A stretch of 64,000 bases of DNA from UBA2402 sp044371005 (GCA_044371005.1 JBILUL010000001.1:1-64000), one strand, 5' to 3'. Shown: positions 43,828 through 52,404, counted from the stretch's first letter. Notes: a model not told the origin generated them from the sequence alone. Numbers and translations: made by a program.

Positions 43828-45624
43828 TCAGCAGCCATCGGGCCGCTTCATCTGGCCCAGGTCATAGAACCACTGCATGCGAACCTCGACCAGGCCCGTG
43901 CCCGACATGGGGGCGATGATCGCCCAGCCAGTCGTGTTGTGCGGTGCCTCTGCTTTGGCGCTCTGAATGGTGGGGGCCGCTTCTGCAACAACGCTCGCCG
44001 CGGCATCCGATGAACGCACCTCAAACGTGCATCCGTCCAAACCAGCAACACTCTTCCACACCAGTGGAGCGGACTTGCTGCTGGAGCGGATCGTCAGGCA
44101 GGTCGCGTTGCGCTCATCAACGATGCGCACCGTGCCCTGCTCGACCGTCACCTGATCACTCTGCTCGGGCGTGCGCTCGACTCGGACCGTTTCACCCTCA
44201 AGAACAGCCTTGAGCTTGGAGCCGCCAGGCAGGCGAATGCGCATCGTGCTGCCACTCATCTGGCGATCCTTGATCTGGCCTTCCTTCACCGTGAGCACGG
44301 GCTCTTCATCGGTCACCCGCGTGCCAGCCGGGAAGCCTCCCTCGGGCTCATCATCGGGAAGGTAGAAAGCCCATGATCCATCCTTGGGCGCTTGCTCCCA
44401 GATCTTGCCACCAGGTGCCTGCTTGCGATAGACATCCAATGCTCGCTGATACACCTGGATGTCAGAGCGCCCGTCGCTCGACGCAGCCACTTCCGCGGAC
44501 ATGCTCGGCTGACGCTCGGGCTTCTTCGCTGCTTCCGCAGCGTTCGCCGCGGCGGTGAGAAGAGAATCCGGGCCCGCCGCGGCGGTCAGGTGCCCGTGTG
44601 CCGTGAGCGTACCGCTCAGTCCCGCCAGACCCGCAAGCAGCAACGCGGCACGACGATGACGAACGGTGGGTTCAAGTGCATCAGACAGCATCAGTATTCT
44701 CCGTTGAATGGACCGGGATGTTTCGAAACCAAGGAGGGGTGAAGGACACGAACGACCTGCACGCGGCGTGCAGAACCACAACAATGCATGGGCATACGCC
44801 CGAGGCCGACCAGTGGCCCGAACCACCAACGCATCACACGAGTGCTCGCGATCTGTCTCCAGCACCCGCGCAAAGATCCACACCAGCGGCTGAAACCACA
44901 GGAGCGACGTCGCAAGCCCCGCGGCGAGCACGACCAACCCATCACGCCGAGCCAGATGCACCAGTTCATGACGCAACGCAGCCGCGAGCAGCTCGGATTC
45001 AATCTCTCCGGCGTGCGAGGGAACAATCACCGTTGCCCGCCCAATCACGCGGCAGGCCGGCGCATGCAACCCCGCACACTCGAGCAACGCCGGAGGATGC
45101 CGCATCCCCGCCACCAGTTCGTTCCAGATCCGCAGCACGCGATGATCGCTCACTCGCTCACAGCGGGCAAGCAGCACGCGAGCAGCTACCAAGCCTCGCA
45201 ACTGCCGCTGCAGCACGAACGCTGCGCCGCAGATGTACACCGCAAGCAATGCCGCGGGAGCCCAGGGTGTGGCCTGCATGGAAATGACGGGCGATCCCGC
45301 TTCGTGCCGTGGCGTGTGCGCCGCGTTCGTGGCAGGCCGCGAGGCGACTGCCACGCTGGGATTCGCCGCGGGACGCTCGGGCGATGCCGCAACGCTCGCG
45401 GCTGTGAGCTTCATGCTGTTGACACCGGGCGATGATTCAGCGATGAGCACCTGAAGTGCCAGGAGTCCGGCACCGGCACAGAGTGCCGTCACCATGATCT
45501 GATACCGCAGGACCGCATCGTGCCGGACCAGCGCTCGAAGCACCAGGGCAAGAATGGCAAGCCCGCCCGCACCCGCGGCGGCCAGCACCACATGTTCAAG
45601 CATCGCGGCGATAATCTGGTTCAT
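43828..45624 (-). CDS. M56/BlaR1-type membrane metallopeptidase with long extracytoplasmic C-terminus
   Basis: 598 residues, ATG 45624. Hydrophobic helices at residues ~9-30, 38-58, ~120-140 and ~235-255 and ~305-325. The zinc site is RHELVHLARRDG (HExxH) with a downstream Glu in TDREHSCDALVV, as in BlaR1/MecR1. After the last helix ~270 residues lie outside and do not look like a penicillin-binding domain: KEGQIKDRQMSGSTMRIRLPGG and DEPEGGFPAGTRVTDEEP are unmatched, with a late Cys pair (CTFEV...RPDGC). So it is a signal-transducing protease with an unknown sensor. Its gene overlaps blaI by 4 bases (ATGA). Confidence 0.88.
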   Translation of the reverse strand: MNQIIAAMLEHVVLAAAGAGGLAILALVLRALVRHDAVLRYQIMVTALCAGAGLLALQVLIAESSPGVNSMKLTAASVAASPERPAANPSVAVASRPATNAAHTPRHEAGSPVISMQATPWAPAALLAVYICGAAFVLQRQLRGLVAARVLLARCERVSDHRVLRIWNELVAGMRHPPALLECAGLHAPACRVIGRATVIVPSHAGEIESELLAAALRHELVHLARRDGLVVLAAGLATSLLWFQPLVWIFARVLETDREHSCDALVVRATGRPRAYAHALLWFCTPRAGRSCPSPLLGFETSRSIQRRILMLSDALEPTVRHRRAALLLAGLAGLSGTLTAHGHLTAAAGPDSLLTAAANAAEAAKKPERQPSMSAEVAASSDGRSDIQVYQRALDVYRKQAPGGKIWEQAPKDGSWAFYLPDDEPEGGFPAGTRVTDEEPVLTVKEGQIKDRQMSGSTMRIRLPGGSKLKAVLEGETVRVERTPEQSDQVTVEQGTVRIVDERNATCLTIRSSSKSAPLVWKSVAGLDGCTFEVRSSDAAASVVAEAAPTIQSAKAEAPHNTTGWAIIAPMSGTGLVEVRMQWFYDLGQMKRPDGC

Positions 45625-46037
45625 GACTGCGTCCCTCGCGTGTCCTTCAGTTTCGCATCCACCCAGTTGCGCAGCTCATTGAGTTCATCCGGCTTGAGCT
45701 CCGCCTGCCCGATCAGTTGAAGGAGCAGCGGCTCCACCCGTCCGCCAAAGAGCCGATCCGCGAGATCCCGCACCATCCGATCCGATGCCTGCTCACGCGT
45801 GATGCACGGACGAAACGCATGTGCCTTCCCAGCACCCTGAAGCTGCTCCACCACGCCCTTGGTCTTCAAGATGGTCATCACCGACTGAATCGTCGTGTAC
45901 GCCAACTGAGGCTCGCGGCCCGCATTCACCACCTCCGCCACTTCACGAACGCGAAGTGGGCTGGGAAGTGCCCAGACGGCGTTCATGACTTCGCTCTCAA
46001 GCTTCGTGAGGGAGATGGGGTGGTGTTCTTGGGTCAT
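45621..46037 (-). CDS. BlaI/MecI/CopY-family transcriptional repressor
   Basis: 138 residues, ATG 46037 with GGAG nine bases upstream (a TTG three codons earlier is less likely). The winged helix reads ISLTKLESEVMNAVWAL, RVREVAEVVNAG and LAYTTIQSVMTILKTKGVVEQL, closely like BlaI. The C-terminal half, helical, would dimerise and contain the cleavage site used by the M56 partner. Two 16-bp dyads upstream (46048-46063 and 46090-46105) are the likely operators, giving autoregulation. The system is known as the beta-lactam response in staphylococci, but here the sensor domain differs, so the signal is unknown. Confidence 0.93.
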   Translation of the reverse strand: MTQEHHPISLTKLESEVMNAVWALPSPLRVREVAEVVNAGREPQLAYTTIQSVMTILKTKGVVEQLQGAGKAHAFRPCITREQASDRMVRDLADRLFGGRVEPLLLQLIGQAELKPDELNELRNWVDAKLKDTRGTQS

Positions 46038-46047
46038 GGGATTCAAC

Positions 46048-46063
46048 TCCTAATAGTTTCGGA
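46048..46063 (-). promoter_or_regulatory. BlaI-type operator 1 (imperfect dyad)
   Basis: TCCTAATAGTTTCGGA: the right half-site TTTCGGA is intact, the left is TCCTAAT (5 of 7 matching). It overlaps the probable -10 of the blaI promoter on the minus strand, whose -35 would be TTGACT (46079-46084 read on the minus strand). Confidence 0.7.
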
Positions 46064-46089
46064 GATCTCGCGGGTAAAGTCAAGACAAT

Positions 46090-46105
46090 TCCGAAACATT
46101 TCGGA
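46090..46105 (-). promoter_or_regulatory. BlaI-type operator 2 (perfect dyad)
   Basis: TCCGAAA-CA-TTTCGGA, a perfect 7-bp inverted repeat with 2-nt centre. Its centre is 42 bp, about four helical turns, from that of operator 1; it lies just upstream of the -35. Both dyads are followed by GAT, giving the shared string TTTCGGAGAT. Confidence 0.8.
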
Positions 46106-46669
46106 GATGAGATCCGAGCTGCGTCAGAAACCCGCAAGCCGCGGCGGCGAGTGTGGGTGGGCCATCTGTGTAGTGCGACCCGCGCCATCGCCGTCACATC
46201 GCCCACTCTGGTGATGTGCCACGACGGTGGAGGTCGGGGGGTTGTCTTGAAATGCAGACAGCGGCCCGACAAAGCTTGAGGGCTCATCAAGTTCTGGCGA
46301 TGCGCATGTCGACCGCGCCGCGGCGGAGATCAATGCTCAACACTTGGGTGCGTAGGCCGAAGCGGGTCGGTATCTCAGCGACGAGTACGGCCGCGTCACG
46401 TTGTGCCAGTCGATCCAAGCTCGTATCGCGAACTTGGTTTCCGGTCCACACTCCGGGCGATGTCTTGGTTTCTCCAACGCCGCGTCACTCGGACGCACTC
46501 CTCATAAACCATGCCAGATAGCCGGGCCTGATAACTGGCATCTCCGAGCAATTGACGACATTCGACTTGGAAGGTGAACGTTGACGAAGTAGACTCTCGC
46601 CGGAGCCGGAGGCACGGGTCCCATCGTTATGGGTTCTTGGTGCCACCGGAAGTTTGAGGAGAGAGCAAA
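46106..46669. other. Intergenic region between divergent genes
   Basis: About 560 bp with lower GC than average. It contains the ribosome site GAGGAGAGAG (46656-46665) of the next gene. Several weak short frames occur but none has coding bias; I found no transposase remnant or RNA gene that I could support. Confidence 0.4.
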
Positions 46670-47281
46670 GTGAAGAACTTGAATGTGGCCGCGCTCGCGG
46701 CAATCGTTGCATCATCGGGTGCTGCCCACGGTATCGTGATCGGCTTCGATGACTTGAGCGGCGGCGCCTTCGTCTCGAATCAGTACGCAGACGCGACGTT
46801 TTCGTCAGATGCTGGCCAGTCATTGGTAGCGTTCGGTTATGGTGACGCACCTTCACCGGGAAACGTCATCTGCACTGCAGACAGCAGCGGGACGCTGAAC
46901 TGCACCAGTTCGCTGTTCGTTTCCTTCACCAACCCCGTGAACAACCTGTCGTTCTGGGCCATCGAACCCAACCAGTTCGGCGCCGTCGCCAATATTGAAA
47001 TCTACTCGAACAACGCCCTCGTCGGCACCGTGCCGCTCATCGGCCTTGCCGCAGCAGACGGTCAGTTCGTTCTGGGCAATCGCTTCGTTGATCTCTCAGC
47101 GTTCAGCAACGTGTCAAGCATCGCTGTGGTTGCTCTGCCGGGCCAAACCGCGATCGACGACTCGTACGGCGGCAACGGAATCGGGTTCGACAGCTTCTCG
47201 TTCACGGCTGTCCCCTCGCCCAGCTCGCTCGCGCTGCTCGGTGCCGGCTCAATCGCAGTGGCTCGCCGCCGCCGCCGCTGA
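46670..47281 (+). CDS. Small exported protein with PEP-CTERM-like tail
   Basis: 203 residues, GTG 46670 with a strong GAGGAGAG site 5-14 bases before it. Signal peptide MKNLNVAALAAIVASSGAAHG. The body has IVIGFDDLSGGAFVSNQY and FVSFTNPVNNLSFWAIEP, the pattern of PEP-CTERM beta-sandwich proteins (similar to choice-of-anchor or lectin-like domains). The tail is VPSPSSLALLGAGSIAVARRRRR: Pro-Ser-Pro, helix, five Arg. Likely sorted by an exosortase. A good intrinsic terminator follows. Confidence 0.88.
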   Translation: MKNLNVAALAAIVASSGAAHGIVIGFDDLSGGAFVSNQYADATFSSDAGQSLVAFGYGDAPSPGNVICTADSSGTLNCTSSLFVSFTNPVNNLSFWAIEPNQFGAVANIEIYSNNALVGTVPLIGLAAADGQFVLGNRFVDLSAFSNVSSIAVVALPGQTAIDDSYGGNGIGFDSFSFTAVPSPSSLALLGAGSIAVARRRRR

Positions 47282-47337
47282 GTAGCTCCGCAGTCCCATT
47301 CATCTGAGTCACAACACCCAGTTGATTCAAGAACACT

Positions 47338-47360
47338 CCGGCGCAACGCGCCGGTTTTTT
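47338..47360 (+). terminator. Rho-independent terminator
   Basis: CCGGCGC-AAC-GCGCCGG stem-loop followed by six T (47355-47360), 57 bases after the PEP-CTERM-like gene stop. Confidence 0.92.
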
Positions 47361-47501
47361 CTGCGCTCATGCTCTGGTGCGGGTCCTAGGGCTTCCTGAA
47401 AGTGATTCAGAATCTACTGGTCAAGCGAGGCCCCGTCGATAGATCATCAACCTGCTGGCAAGGACGCGCACAGGAAGAGAGCAACTGAGGATGGAGCCAA
47501 C

Positions 47502-47535
47502 AAAAAACGCCGCGAACCTTGCGGTTCGCGGCGTT
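47502..47535 (-). terminator. Rho-independent terminator for the tRNA-Ala gene
   Basis: Stem AACGCCGCGAACC / GGTTCGCGGCGTT, 13 bp with 4-nt loop, ending on the minus strand in six T (A6 at 47502-47507). It begins 11 bases after the tRNA 3' end. Confidence 0.9.
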
Positions 47536-47545
47536 CATCATCAAG

Positions 47546-47620
47546 TGGAGGCGAAGAGACTCGAACTCTCGACCTCATCCATGCCATGGATGCGCTCTAC
47601 CAAAACTGAGCTACGCCCCC
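47546..47620 (-). tRNA. tRNA-Ala (anticodon GGC)
   Basis: 75 nt on the minus strand. Acceptor GGGGGCG pairs with CGCCTCC; D-arm GCTC/GAGC; anticodon stem CATCC/GGATG with loop ATGGCAT, so the anticodon is GGC; T-arm GAGAG-TTCGAGT-CTCTT. Discriminator is A. The 3' CCA is not encoded (CTT follows), so it must be added post-transcriptionally. Confidence 0.95.
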
Positions 47621-47849
47621 GTGAAATCCACTTGTTGTCCTGCAACCGACTTTCGGCGGTCGCAAGGGGTGGAGTTTAGTGCCCTGCCCCCCAGTGGGCA
47701 ACTTTGCTGACAAAGTTGTTCGCGCTGGGAGCCTGAAGATCCAAGCAAAGTCCAAACAGGTGACTCTCGCAGCCCGCCGCAGGCACTCTCGGGCCCCGTG
47801 CTGAGTCCTTCAACCACTCTCTGCCATTCTCACGCATCGCGTCCCTTCG
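47621..47849. other. Spacer between tRNA-Ala and GT4 gene, nothing recognised
   Basis: About 230 bp upstream of the tRNA on the minus strand; it should contain the tRNA promoter. No gene or repeat seen. Confidence 0.35.
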
Positions 47850-49043
47850 TCAAACCCGCCCCAGCCCCGCCACCTCCGCATGCACCCCCCAGAACTGCTC
47901 GAAGCTCGACTCGATCGAGTACTTCTGCATCGACTCATGAGCCGCGGCACCCATTCGAGCACGCAGCGCCGCATCCGCGATCAACCGCTCCAACACCCGC
48001 TCCCAATCGCCTGCTCGCCCAGGAGCCAGCACGAAGCCGGTGATGCCATCCTGAACGACTTGCCGCGGGCCTCCTTCGGTCGTAACCAGCACCGGCAAGC
48101 CGCTGGCCTGCGATTCCATCACCACCTGCCCGAGCGTGTCGGTCACTGATGGAAACGCAAAGACATCGCTGCTGGTGTAGCACATCGCCAGCTCCTCGCC
48201 GTGGCGGAAGCCAAGGAAGGCATGCCGCGTGCCGTGCAGGGAGTGTTCCATGCGGCGGCGGTAGGGGCCATCGCCCACGATCACCAGTTGTGCATCAACA
48301 CCCGCCGCGGCGAGCCTCGCATCAACCGCCTTCCACACCCTGGTCAAGAGCTCCAGATTCTTCTCGATGCTCACTCTCCCCGCATAGAGCACACGCACCG
48401 TCGATGGTCGCCCGCCGCACAACGTCGCCATGCGTTCACGGTCCGCGCTTCGAGGGTGAAAGTCCTGCGTTCGAATCCCCGCGGCGAGCGTCGCAATCCG
48501 CCCATCAGGCACACCCAGCAGCCTCACACGCTGGCGATACTCATCGCTGCGAGTCAGAATGCGCGAAAACCGCCGGTAGATCAGCCCCATCACCTCCGCC
48601 GTGAGTGCCCCCAGATGCTCATCATGGAAGATGCGCTCCAGATACGCCGGAAAGTCCGTGTGATACACACCCACGATGGGCACCCCCAGCCACTTCGCGG
48701 CAAGGACACCCGCAAGACCCACTGGCCCGGGCGTTGACACGTGAATCACCTGCGGTGAAAACGCCCTCGCCGCGGCGAGCACCTCACCCACCCGCGGCAA
48801 CGCCAGCTGCAACTGCGGATACGCGGGCATCGCCATCGAGAACCAGGGCCCAACATTGAGAATGGTGCGACGGGCGGGGACGTGAAGCCGCGTGCTGGTC
48901 AATGCCAGAAACGGAAGGTCAAGTTCATCAGCGCGCTGGGCGATGTTGCGGATGAACCTGGCCACACCGTTCACATCACCGAGCGTGTCGGTGAAGAGCA
49001 TCACGCGAGGGTGGTAGGGGGGGGAACTCAGGGGCATCGACAT
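47850..49043 (-). CDS. Glycosyltransferase family 4, mannosyltransferase-like
   Basis: 397 residues, ATG 49043 (ATG 49037 is an alternative). N-terminal FTDTLGDVNGVARFIRNIAQ with GVARF glycine loop, IHVSTPGPVGLAG, IVGVYHTDFPAYL, then donor domain VRVLYAGRVSIEKNLELL, VIVGDGPYRRRME and the E-x7-E motif in SVTDTLGQVVMESQASGLPV (with D/E variation), followed by GGPRQVVQDG. This resembles GDP-mannose-dependent alpha-mannosyltransferases (MgtA/PimB type). Retaining enzyme, cytosolic or peripheral. It is divergent from purD with only 50 bp between starts; a TACGCT box (49048-49053, minus strand) lies just upstream. Confidence 0.9.
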   Translation of the reverse strand: MSMPLSSPPYHPRVMLFTDTLGDVNGVARFIRNIAQRADELDLPFLALTSTRLHVPARRTILNVGPWFSMAMPAYPQLQLALPRVGEVLAAARAFSPQVIHVSTPGPVGLAGVLAAKWLGVPIVGVYHTDFPAYLERIFHDEHLGALTAEVMGLIYRRFSRILTRSDEYRQRVRLLGVPDGRIATLAAGIRTQDFHPRSADRERMATLCGGRPSTVRVLYAGRVSIEKNLELLTRVWKAVDARLAAAGVDAQLVIVGDGPYRRRMEHSLHGTRHAFLGFRHGEELAMCYTSSDVFAFPSVTDTLGQVVMESQASGLPVLVTTEGGPRQVVQDGITGFVLAPGRAGDWERVLERLIADAALRARMGAAAHESMQKYSIESSFEQFWGVHAEVAGLGRV

Positions 49044-49079
49044 GTGGAGCGTACGCGCGTGTCCTGTCGCACCCGAACC

Positions 49080-49085
49080 TACACT
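49080..49085 (+). promoter_or_regulatory. TACACT box 8 nt before purD start
   Basis: -10-like TACACT followed by eight bases and ATG 49094; no Shine-Dalgarno sequence. Part of the leaderless pattern. It lies in the 50-bp divergent spacer with the GT4 gene. Confidence 0.4.
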
Positions 49086-49093
49086 AGCCCCCG

Positions 49094-50407
49094 ATGGTCC
49101 CCATTCCTGGTCGTGGCACTTCTGGCAAGGTCAACGTTCTGCTCATTGGCGGCGGCGGGCGCGAACACGCGCTGGCGATCAAGATCGCCCAGTCGCCCCG
49201 CATCGGCGACTTTTACGCCACGCACTGCGAGAATCCGGGCATCGCCGCGCTCTGCACGCCGGTCGATGTGCCGGTGAACATCCGCGAGATCTACCGCCTT
49301 CAGCAGTTCATCGCCAAGAAGGACATCAACCTGGTCGTCATCGGCCCCGAAGACCCGCTCTGCGAGGGGTACGCCGACAAGCTCGCCAACGAGCACACGC
49401 TGGTCTTCGGCCCTCGCCAGCAGGCCGCGCAGCTCGAAGGTGACAAGGCCTGGTCCAAGCACATGATGAAGGCTGCGAGCGTGCCCACCGCCGAGGCCCG
49501 CACCTTCACGGATGCCACGCAGGCCATCGAGTACATCCGCTCCCGCCAGCACGCCCCGGTCATCAAGGCCTCGGGCCTGTGCAAGGGCAAGGGTGTCATC
49601 GTCCCCGCCACCATCGAGCAGGCGGTCGAAGCCGTCGAGCGCATGATGGTGAAGCGAGAGTTCGGCGATGCTGGCATGAAGGTCATCGTCGAGGAAAAGC
49701 TTGCCGGCCCCGAAGTCTCCGTGCTGGCCATCGTCGATGGCAAGAGCATCCTGGTTCTTCCTCCCTGCCAGGATCACAAGCGACTTCTGGATGGCGATCA
49801 AGGCCCCAATACCGGCGGCATGGGCGCGTTCTGTCCGACCAGCACGATCACCGATGCCAACATGCTGGCCATCGAACGCCAGGTGCTCGTGCCGATCATC
49901 GATGCGCTCCGCCGCGAGGGTATCGAGTATCAGGGCGTGCTCTACGCGGGGCTCATGCTGACGCCCTCGGGTCCCAAGACGCTTGAGTTCAACACGCGCT
50001 TCGGCGACCCCGAATGCCAGCCTCTGATGGCCCGCCTGCGCACCGATTTGCTCGAACTGCTGCTGGCCACCTGTGTCGGCAAGCTCGATGAGATCGAAGT
50101 GGGCTGGGACACGCGCTCCGCCTGCTGCGTCGTGCTCGCCAGCGAAGGCTACCCCGACAAGCCCAAGACCAACATCCCGATCCTTGGTCTCGAAGAAGCC
50201 GCGGCGATGCCCTTCGTCCAGGTCCTCCACTCCGGTACCCGCCGCGCGCCCAACGGACAGATCGTCACCGCGGGTGGCCGCGTGATCAGCGTCACCGCAC
50301 TGGGCGACACGATGGCGCAGGCCCGCGAACGCGCCTACGCCGCGGCAGACAAAATCGTCTTCACCGGCAAACAGTTCCGTACCGACATCGGCCTCAAGGG
50401 TGCCTAG
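49094..50407 (+). CDS. purD: Phosphoribosylamine-glycine ligase (GAR synthetase)
   Basis: 437 residues, ATG 49094. N-domain NVLLIGGGGREHALAIKIAQS and VVIGPEDPLCEGYAD, ATP-grasp core VIKASGLCKGKGVIV, EEKLAGPEVSVLAIVDG, DHKRLLDGDQGPNTGGMGAFCP, then GVLYAGLMLTPSGPKTLEFNTRFGDPECQ with the Mg-binding Glu and Asn, and C-domain ACCVVLASEGYP. It makes GAR from phosphoribosylamine and glycine in purine synthesis. Length fits (~425-430) with a ~10-residue N-terminal extension. Other pur genes are not adjacent, but hpt at the left edge is another purine gene. Followed by a tandem hairpin array. Confidence 0.96.
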   Translation: MVPIPGRGTSGKVNVLLIGGGGREHALAIKIAQSPRIGDFYATHCENPGIAALCTPVDVPVNIREIYRLQQFIAKKDINLVVIGPEDPLCEGYADKLANEHTLVFGPRQQAAQLEGDKAWSKHMMKAASVPTAEARTFTDATQAIEYIRSRQHAPVIKASGLCKGKGVIVPATIEQAVEAVERMMVKREFGDAGMKVIVEEKLAGPEVSVLAIVDGKSILVLPPCQDHKRLLDGDQGPNTGGMGAFCPTSTITDANMLAIERQVLVPIIDALRREGIEYQGVLYAGLMLTPSGPKTLEFNTRFGDPECQPLMARLRTDLLELLLATCVGKLDEIEVGWDTRSACCVVLASEGYPDKPKTNIPILGLEEAAAMPFVQVLHSGTRRAPNGQIVTAGGRVISVTALGDTMAQARERAYAAADKIVFTGKQFRTDIGLKGA

Positions 50408-50408
50408 C

Positions 50409-50522
50409 GTGGCACGGCTCTCCGAGCCGTGTTCCCCAGTGGCACGGCTCTCTGAGCCGTGTTCCCCCCGTGGCACGGCTCTCTGAGCCGTGCTCCTCCG
50501 TCCCATGGCTCTGAAAAGCCAC
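50409..50522. repeat. Tandem hairpin array (three good units, one degenerate)
   Basis: Units start at 50409, 50439, 50470 and 50500 (period 30-31 bp). Each carries CACGGCTCTCTGAGCCGTG or a one-base variant, preceded by GTGG and followed by TTCCCC or similar; the fourth unit is broken (CCATGGCTCTGAAAAGCC). It starts one base after the purD stop. Tandem stem-loops could terminate or stabilise the purD mRNA, or be a REP-like expansion. Confidence 0.85.
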
Positions 50523-50632
50523 ATCGGCGATCTGACGCCACCAACCGCATCACCCAACGCAACGGCCAACCCACCGTGCACAAGCCACCTGCCCCCGCAA
50601 GTGCGCGAGCGCCGTGAAAAACTCAACGCCGC

Positions 50633-52114
50633 TCACCCCTCCACCGGCAACAACTCCTCCAACACATCAATCACCGCAACCGCCGCCTCAGGCCCAAACA
50701 CGTAATACGCACTCCCGCTCCGCACCACCAGCACGCGCTTGCCCGCACTGTCAACACCCGTGGCAATGCCGATCATCGCGTGCGGGCCCTTGGCTGTCGA
50801 TGCAATCAGCGTCATCCACGCCTTCGCACCTTCGATTGGCGCAAACTGCACGTGTGCCGCGGGCGTCTTGCACAGGAGCGTCAGCAGCGGCTCCATTCTC
50901 GAAGCCTCCTTGGTGCCGCTGGCTCGCACGTTCTTGAGCGACCAGCCATTGACCTCGCGCTTCACCATCGACGCCGCGGCTTTGTTCGAGCCCGATTCCA
51001 GCGTCGCCACCTGCGGGGGCGTCAGTGAAGTACTCGAAAGATCCTCACCCGTATCGGTGTGGCCCAGGTACAACCTCGAAATGTCCGCGGCGGGCACATC
51101 AAGCAAAACCCTCGATGCCAGCTTCGCCGCGTCTGTTGGAATCGTCGCGATGTCCGCCGCGTTGATGGCAAGCTGCATTGGCCCCCACACGGGCTTCTCG
51201 GGCGATTCATCCCAGGCACCCTGCGCCACGGCTAGCAGTGTCTTGCCCGATCCATCCGCCGCGCCAAAGACCCGCACCGATTGCACCAGCACGCGTCGAG
51301 TCACTTCCTGTGAACCCGGCGCCGCACTGTTCACGCTGCTGCGCATCTCGAGAATCATCGTGGGCGTCGTCTGCGAAGCCGCGGCGTCTGCTGCGCCAAT
51401 GAGCCGCGTTGCGCCAAGGGCCGTCAGCGTTCGCACCACCTGCGCCACCGCATCCGGATCGGCATTGATGCGATAGTCGGGCAATCCCCACTGCGCTCCA
51501 CTCTTCTTGAGCGTCACGACGCCGGCGATGGTCTGAATGCTCACGCCGCCAGCTTCCGAGGCCTGAAGTGCCGGGAAGATGGTGGGGGAGCGCCATGCCA
51601 GGAGTGCTTCGGGAGTGAAGAGTTTGGCAAGGTCGGTCTGGACGCGAAGCACAGGGCTCGCCGCGGCGTTGTCGAAACGAAGCTGCGCGAAACCGCCAAG
51701 CCACGAAGGTGCATCACTGAGCGTGAGCGATTGTGGGCCGGTCGGGGTGGTCCAGGTGACGGTGTAGCCGGGCGTGAAGAGCCCCGTGGCACTCGCCGCG
51801 GCTTTGGCGGAATCTGCGATCAGCCTCGCGGCAGACCTGATGCGGGTTTCATCGATCGGCCAGGCGGGCTGTGTCGCGTTGGCCTGCAGCACAAAGAGCG
51901 GAAGGTCGGCGGAGCGCACGAGTTCGGAGCGACCGGGTTGCGTGGCGTGCGTGAGCGAAAGGCCGGTGAGGGGCGTGGAATCGAGGGTGCGGACCCAGCT
52001 GGGGAGTTCCGGGCCGGTGGGTGTGGGGTTCGCGGGGGTGCGAAGCAGCCAGACCGCCGCGGCGGAGAGGAGGATGGTGCAGATGCAGGCGATGAGTGCG
52101 GTGCGGGCGTTCAT
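50633..52114 (-). CDS. DUF4340-like membrane-anchored periplasmic protein
   Basis: 493 residues from ATG 52114 (a TTG two codons earlier is less likely). One N-terminal helix (ALIACICTILLSAAAVWLL) anchors a large, mostly beta extracytoplasmic region. A repeating pattern of GxWxL-like strands, such as TVTWTTPTGPQSLTL and GVVTLKKSGAQWGLPDYRINAD followed by a DPDAVAQVVRTLTALGATRLIG helix, is typical of DUF4340. In other bacteria DUF4340 genes sit with ABC-2/GldG genes; those are absent here. Function unknown. Family assignment is tentative. Confidence 0.6.
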   Translation of the reverse strand: MNARTALIACICTILLSAAAVWLLRTPANPTPTGPELPSWVRTLDSTPLTGLSLTHATQPGRSELVRSADLPLFVLQANATQPAWPIDETRIRSAARLIADSAKAAASATGLFTPGYTVTWTTPTGPQSLTLSDAPSWLGGFAQLRFDNAAASPVLRVQTDLAKLFTPEALLAWRSPTIFPALQASEAGGVSIQTIAGVVTLKKSGAQWGLPDYRINADPDAVAQVVRTLTALGATRLIGAADAAASQTTPTMILEMRSSVNSAAPGSQEVTRRVLVQSVRVFGAADGSGKTLLAVAQGAWDESPEKPVWGPMQLAINAADIATIPTDAAKLASRVLLDVPAADISRLYLGHTDTGEDLSSTSLTPPQVATLESGSNKAAASMVKREVNGWSLKNVRASGTKEASRMEPLLTLLCKTPAAHVQFAPIEGAKAWMTLIASTAKGPHAMIGIATGVDSAGKRVLVVRSGSAYYVFGPEAAVAVIDVLEELLPVEG

Positions 52115-52281
52115 GGGCAAGACCGATAGACCGAAGGGGCTGGGTGCGGGAAAGCCTACGGGGGTCGGTGGGGCGAGGAACGTGCGGGAAGGACCGCCTG
52201 CGAGCCTCAGTTTGGTGCCTGTTCTTGGTACTGGGGAGGGTTCCTGCGATGTGGGTGGTGGCCTATCATCCCTTCCACCAC

Positions 52282-52355
52282 CGGGGTGTAGCGCAGCTTG
52301 GTAGCGCGTCTCGTTCGGGTCGAGAAGGTCGCTGGTTCGAATCCAGTCACCCCGA
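52282..52355 (+). tRNA. tRNA-Pro (anticodon CGG)
   Basis: 74 nt. Acceptor CGGGGTG/CACCCCG; D-arm GCGC/GCGC; anticodon stem TCTCG/CGAGA with loop TTCGGGT, anticodon CGG; T-arm GCTGG-TTCGAAT-CCAGT; discriminator A. The 3' CCA is not encoded (TTTTGG follows). Confidence 0.96.
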
Positions 52356-52366
52356 TTTTGGAAGCA

Positions 52367-52404
52367 AACGCCCGTGAGCCAATGGCTCGCGGGCGTTGTC
52401 GTTT
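52367..52404 (+). terminator. Rho-independent terminator for tRNA-Pro
   Basis: Stem AACGCCCGTGAGCC / GGCTCGCGGGCGTT (14 bp, one G-T pair) with a 3-nt loop, 11 bases after the tRNA, followed by GTCGTTTT. Confidence 0.85.

Noticed and set aside
46106..46600. Possible transposase or integrase remnant
   Set aside because: Short fragments in three frames but no motif I could defend.
47491..47710. Plus-strand frame with RRRDSNSRPHPCHGCALPKLSYAP
   Set aside because: Antisense translation of tRNA-Ala and its terminator.
50409..50522. Tandem repeat as a CRISPR array
   Set aside because: Units are back-to-back hairpins without unique spacers of 25-40 bp and no cas genes are near.
49079..50626. 515-residue minus-strand frame
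   Set aside because: Antisense of purD, which has all conserved motifs.
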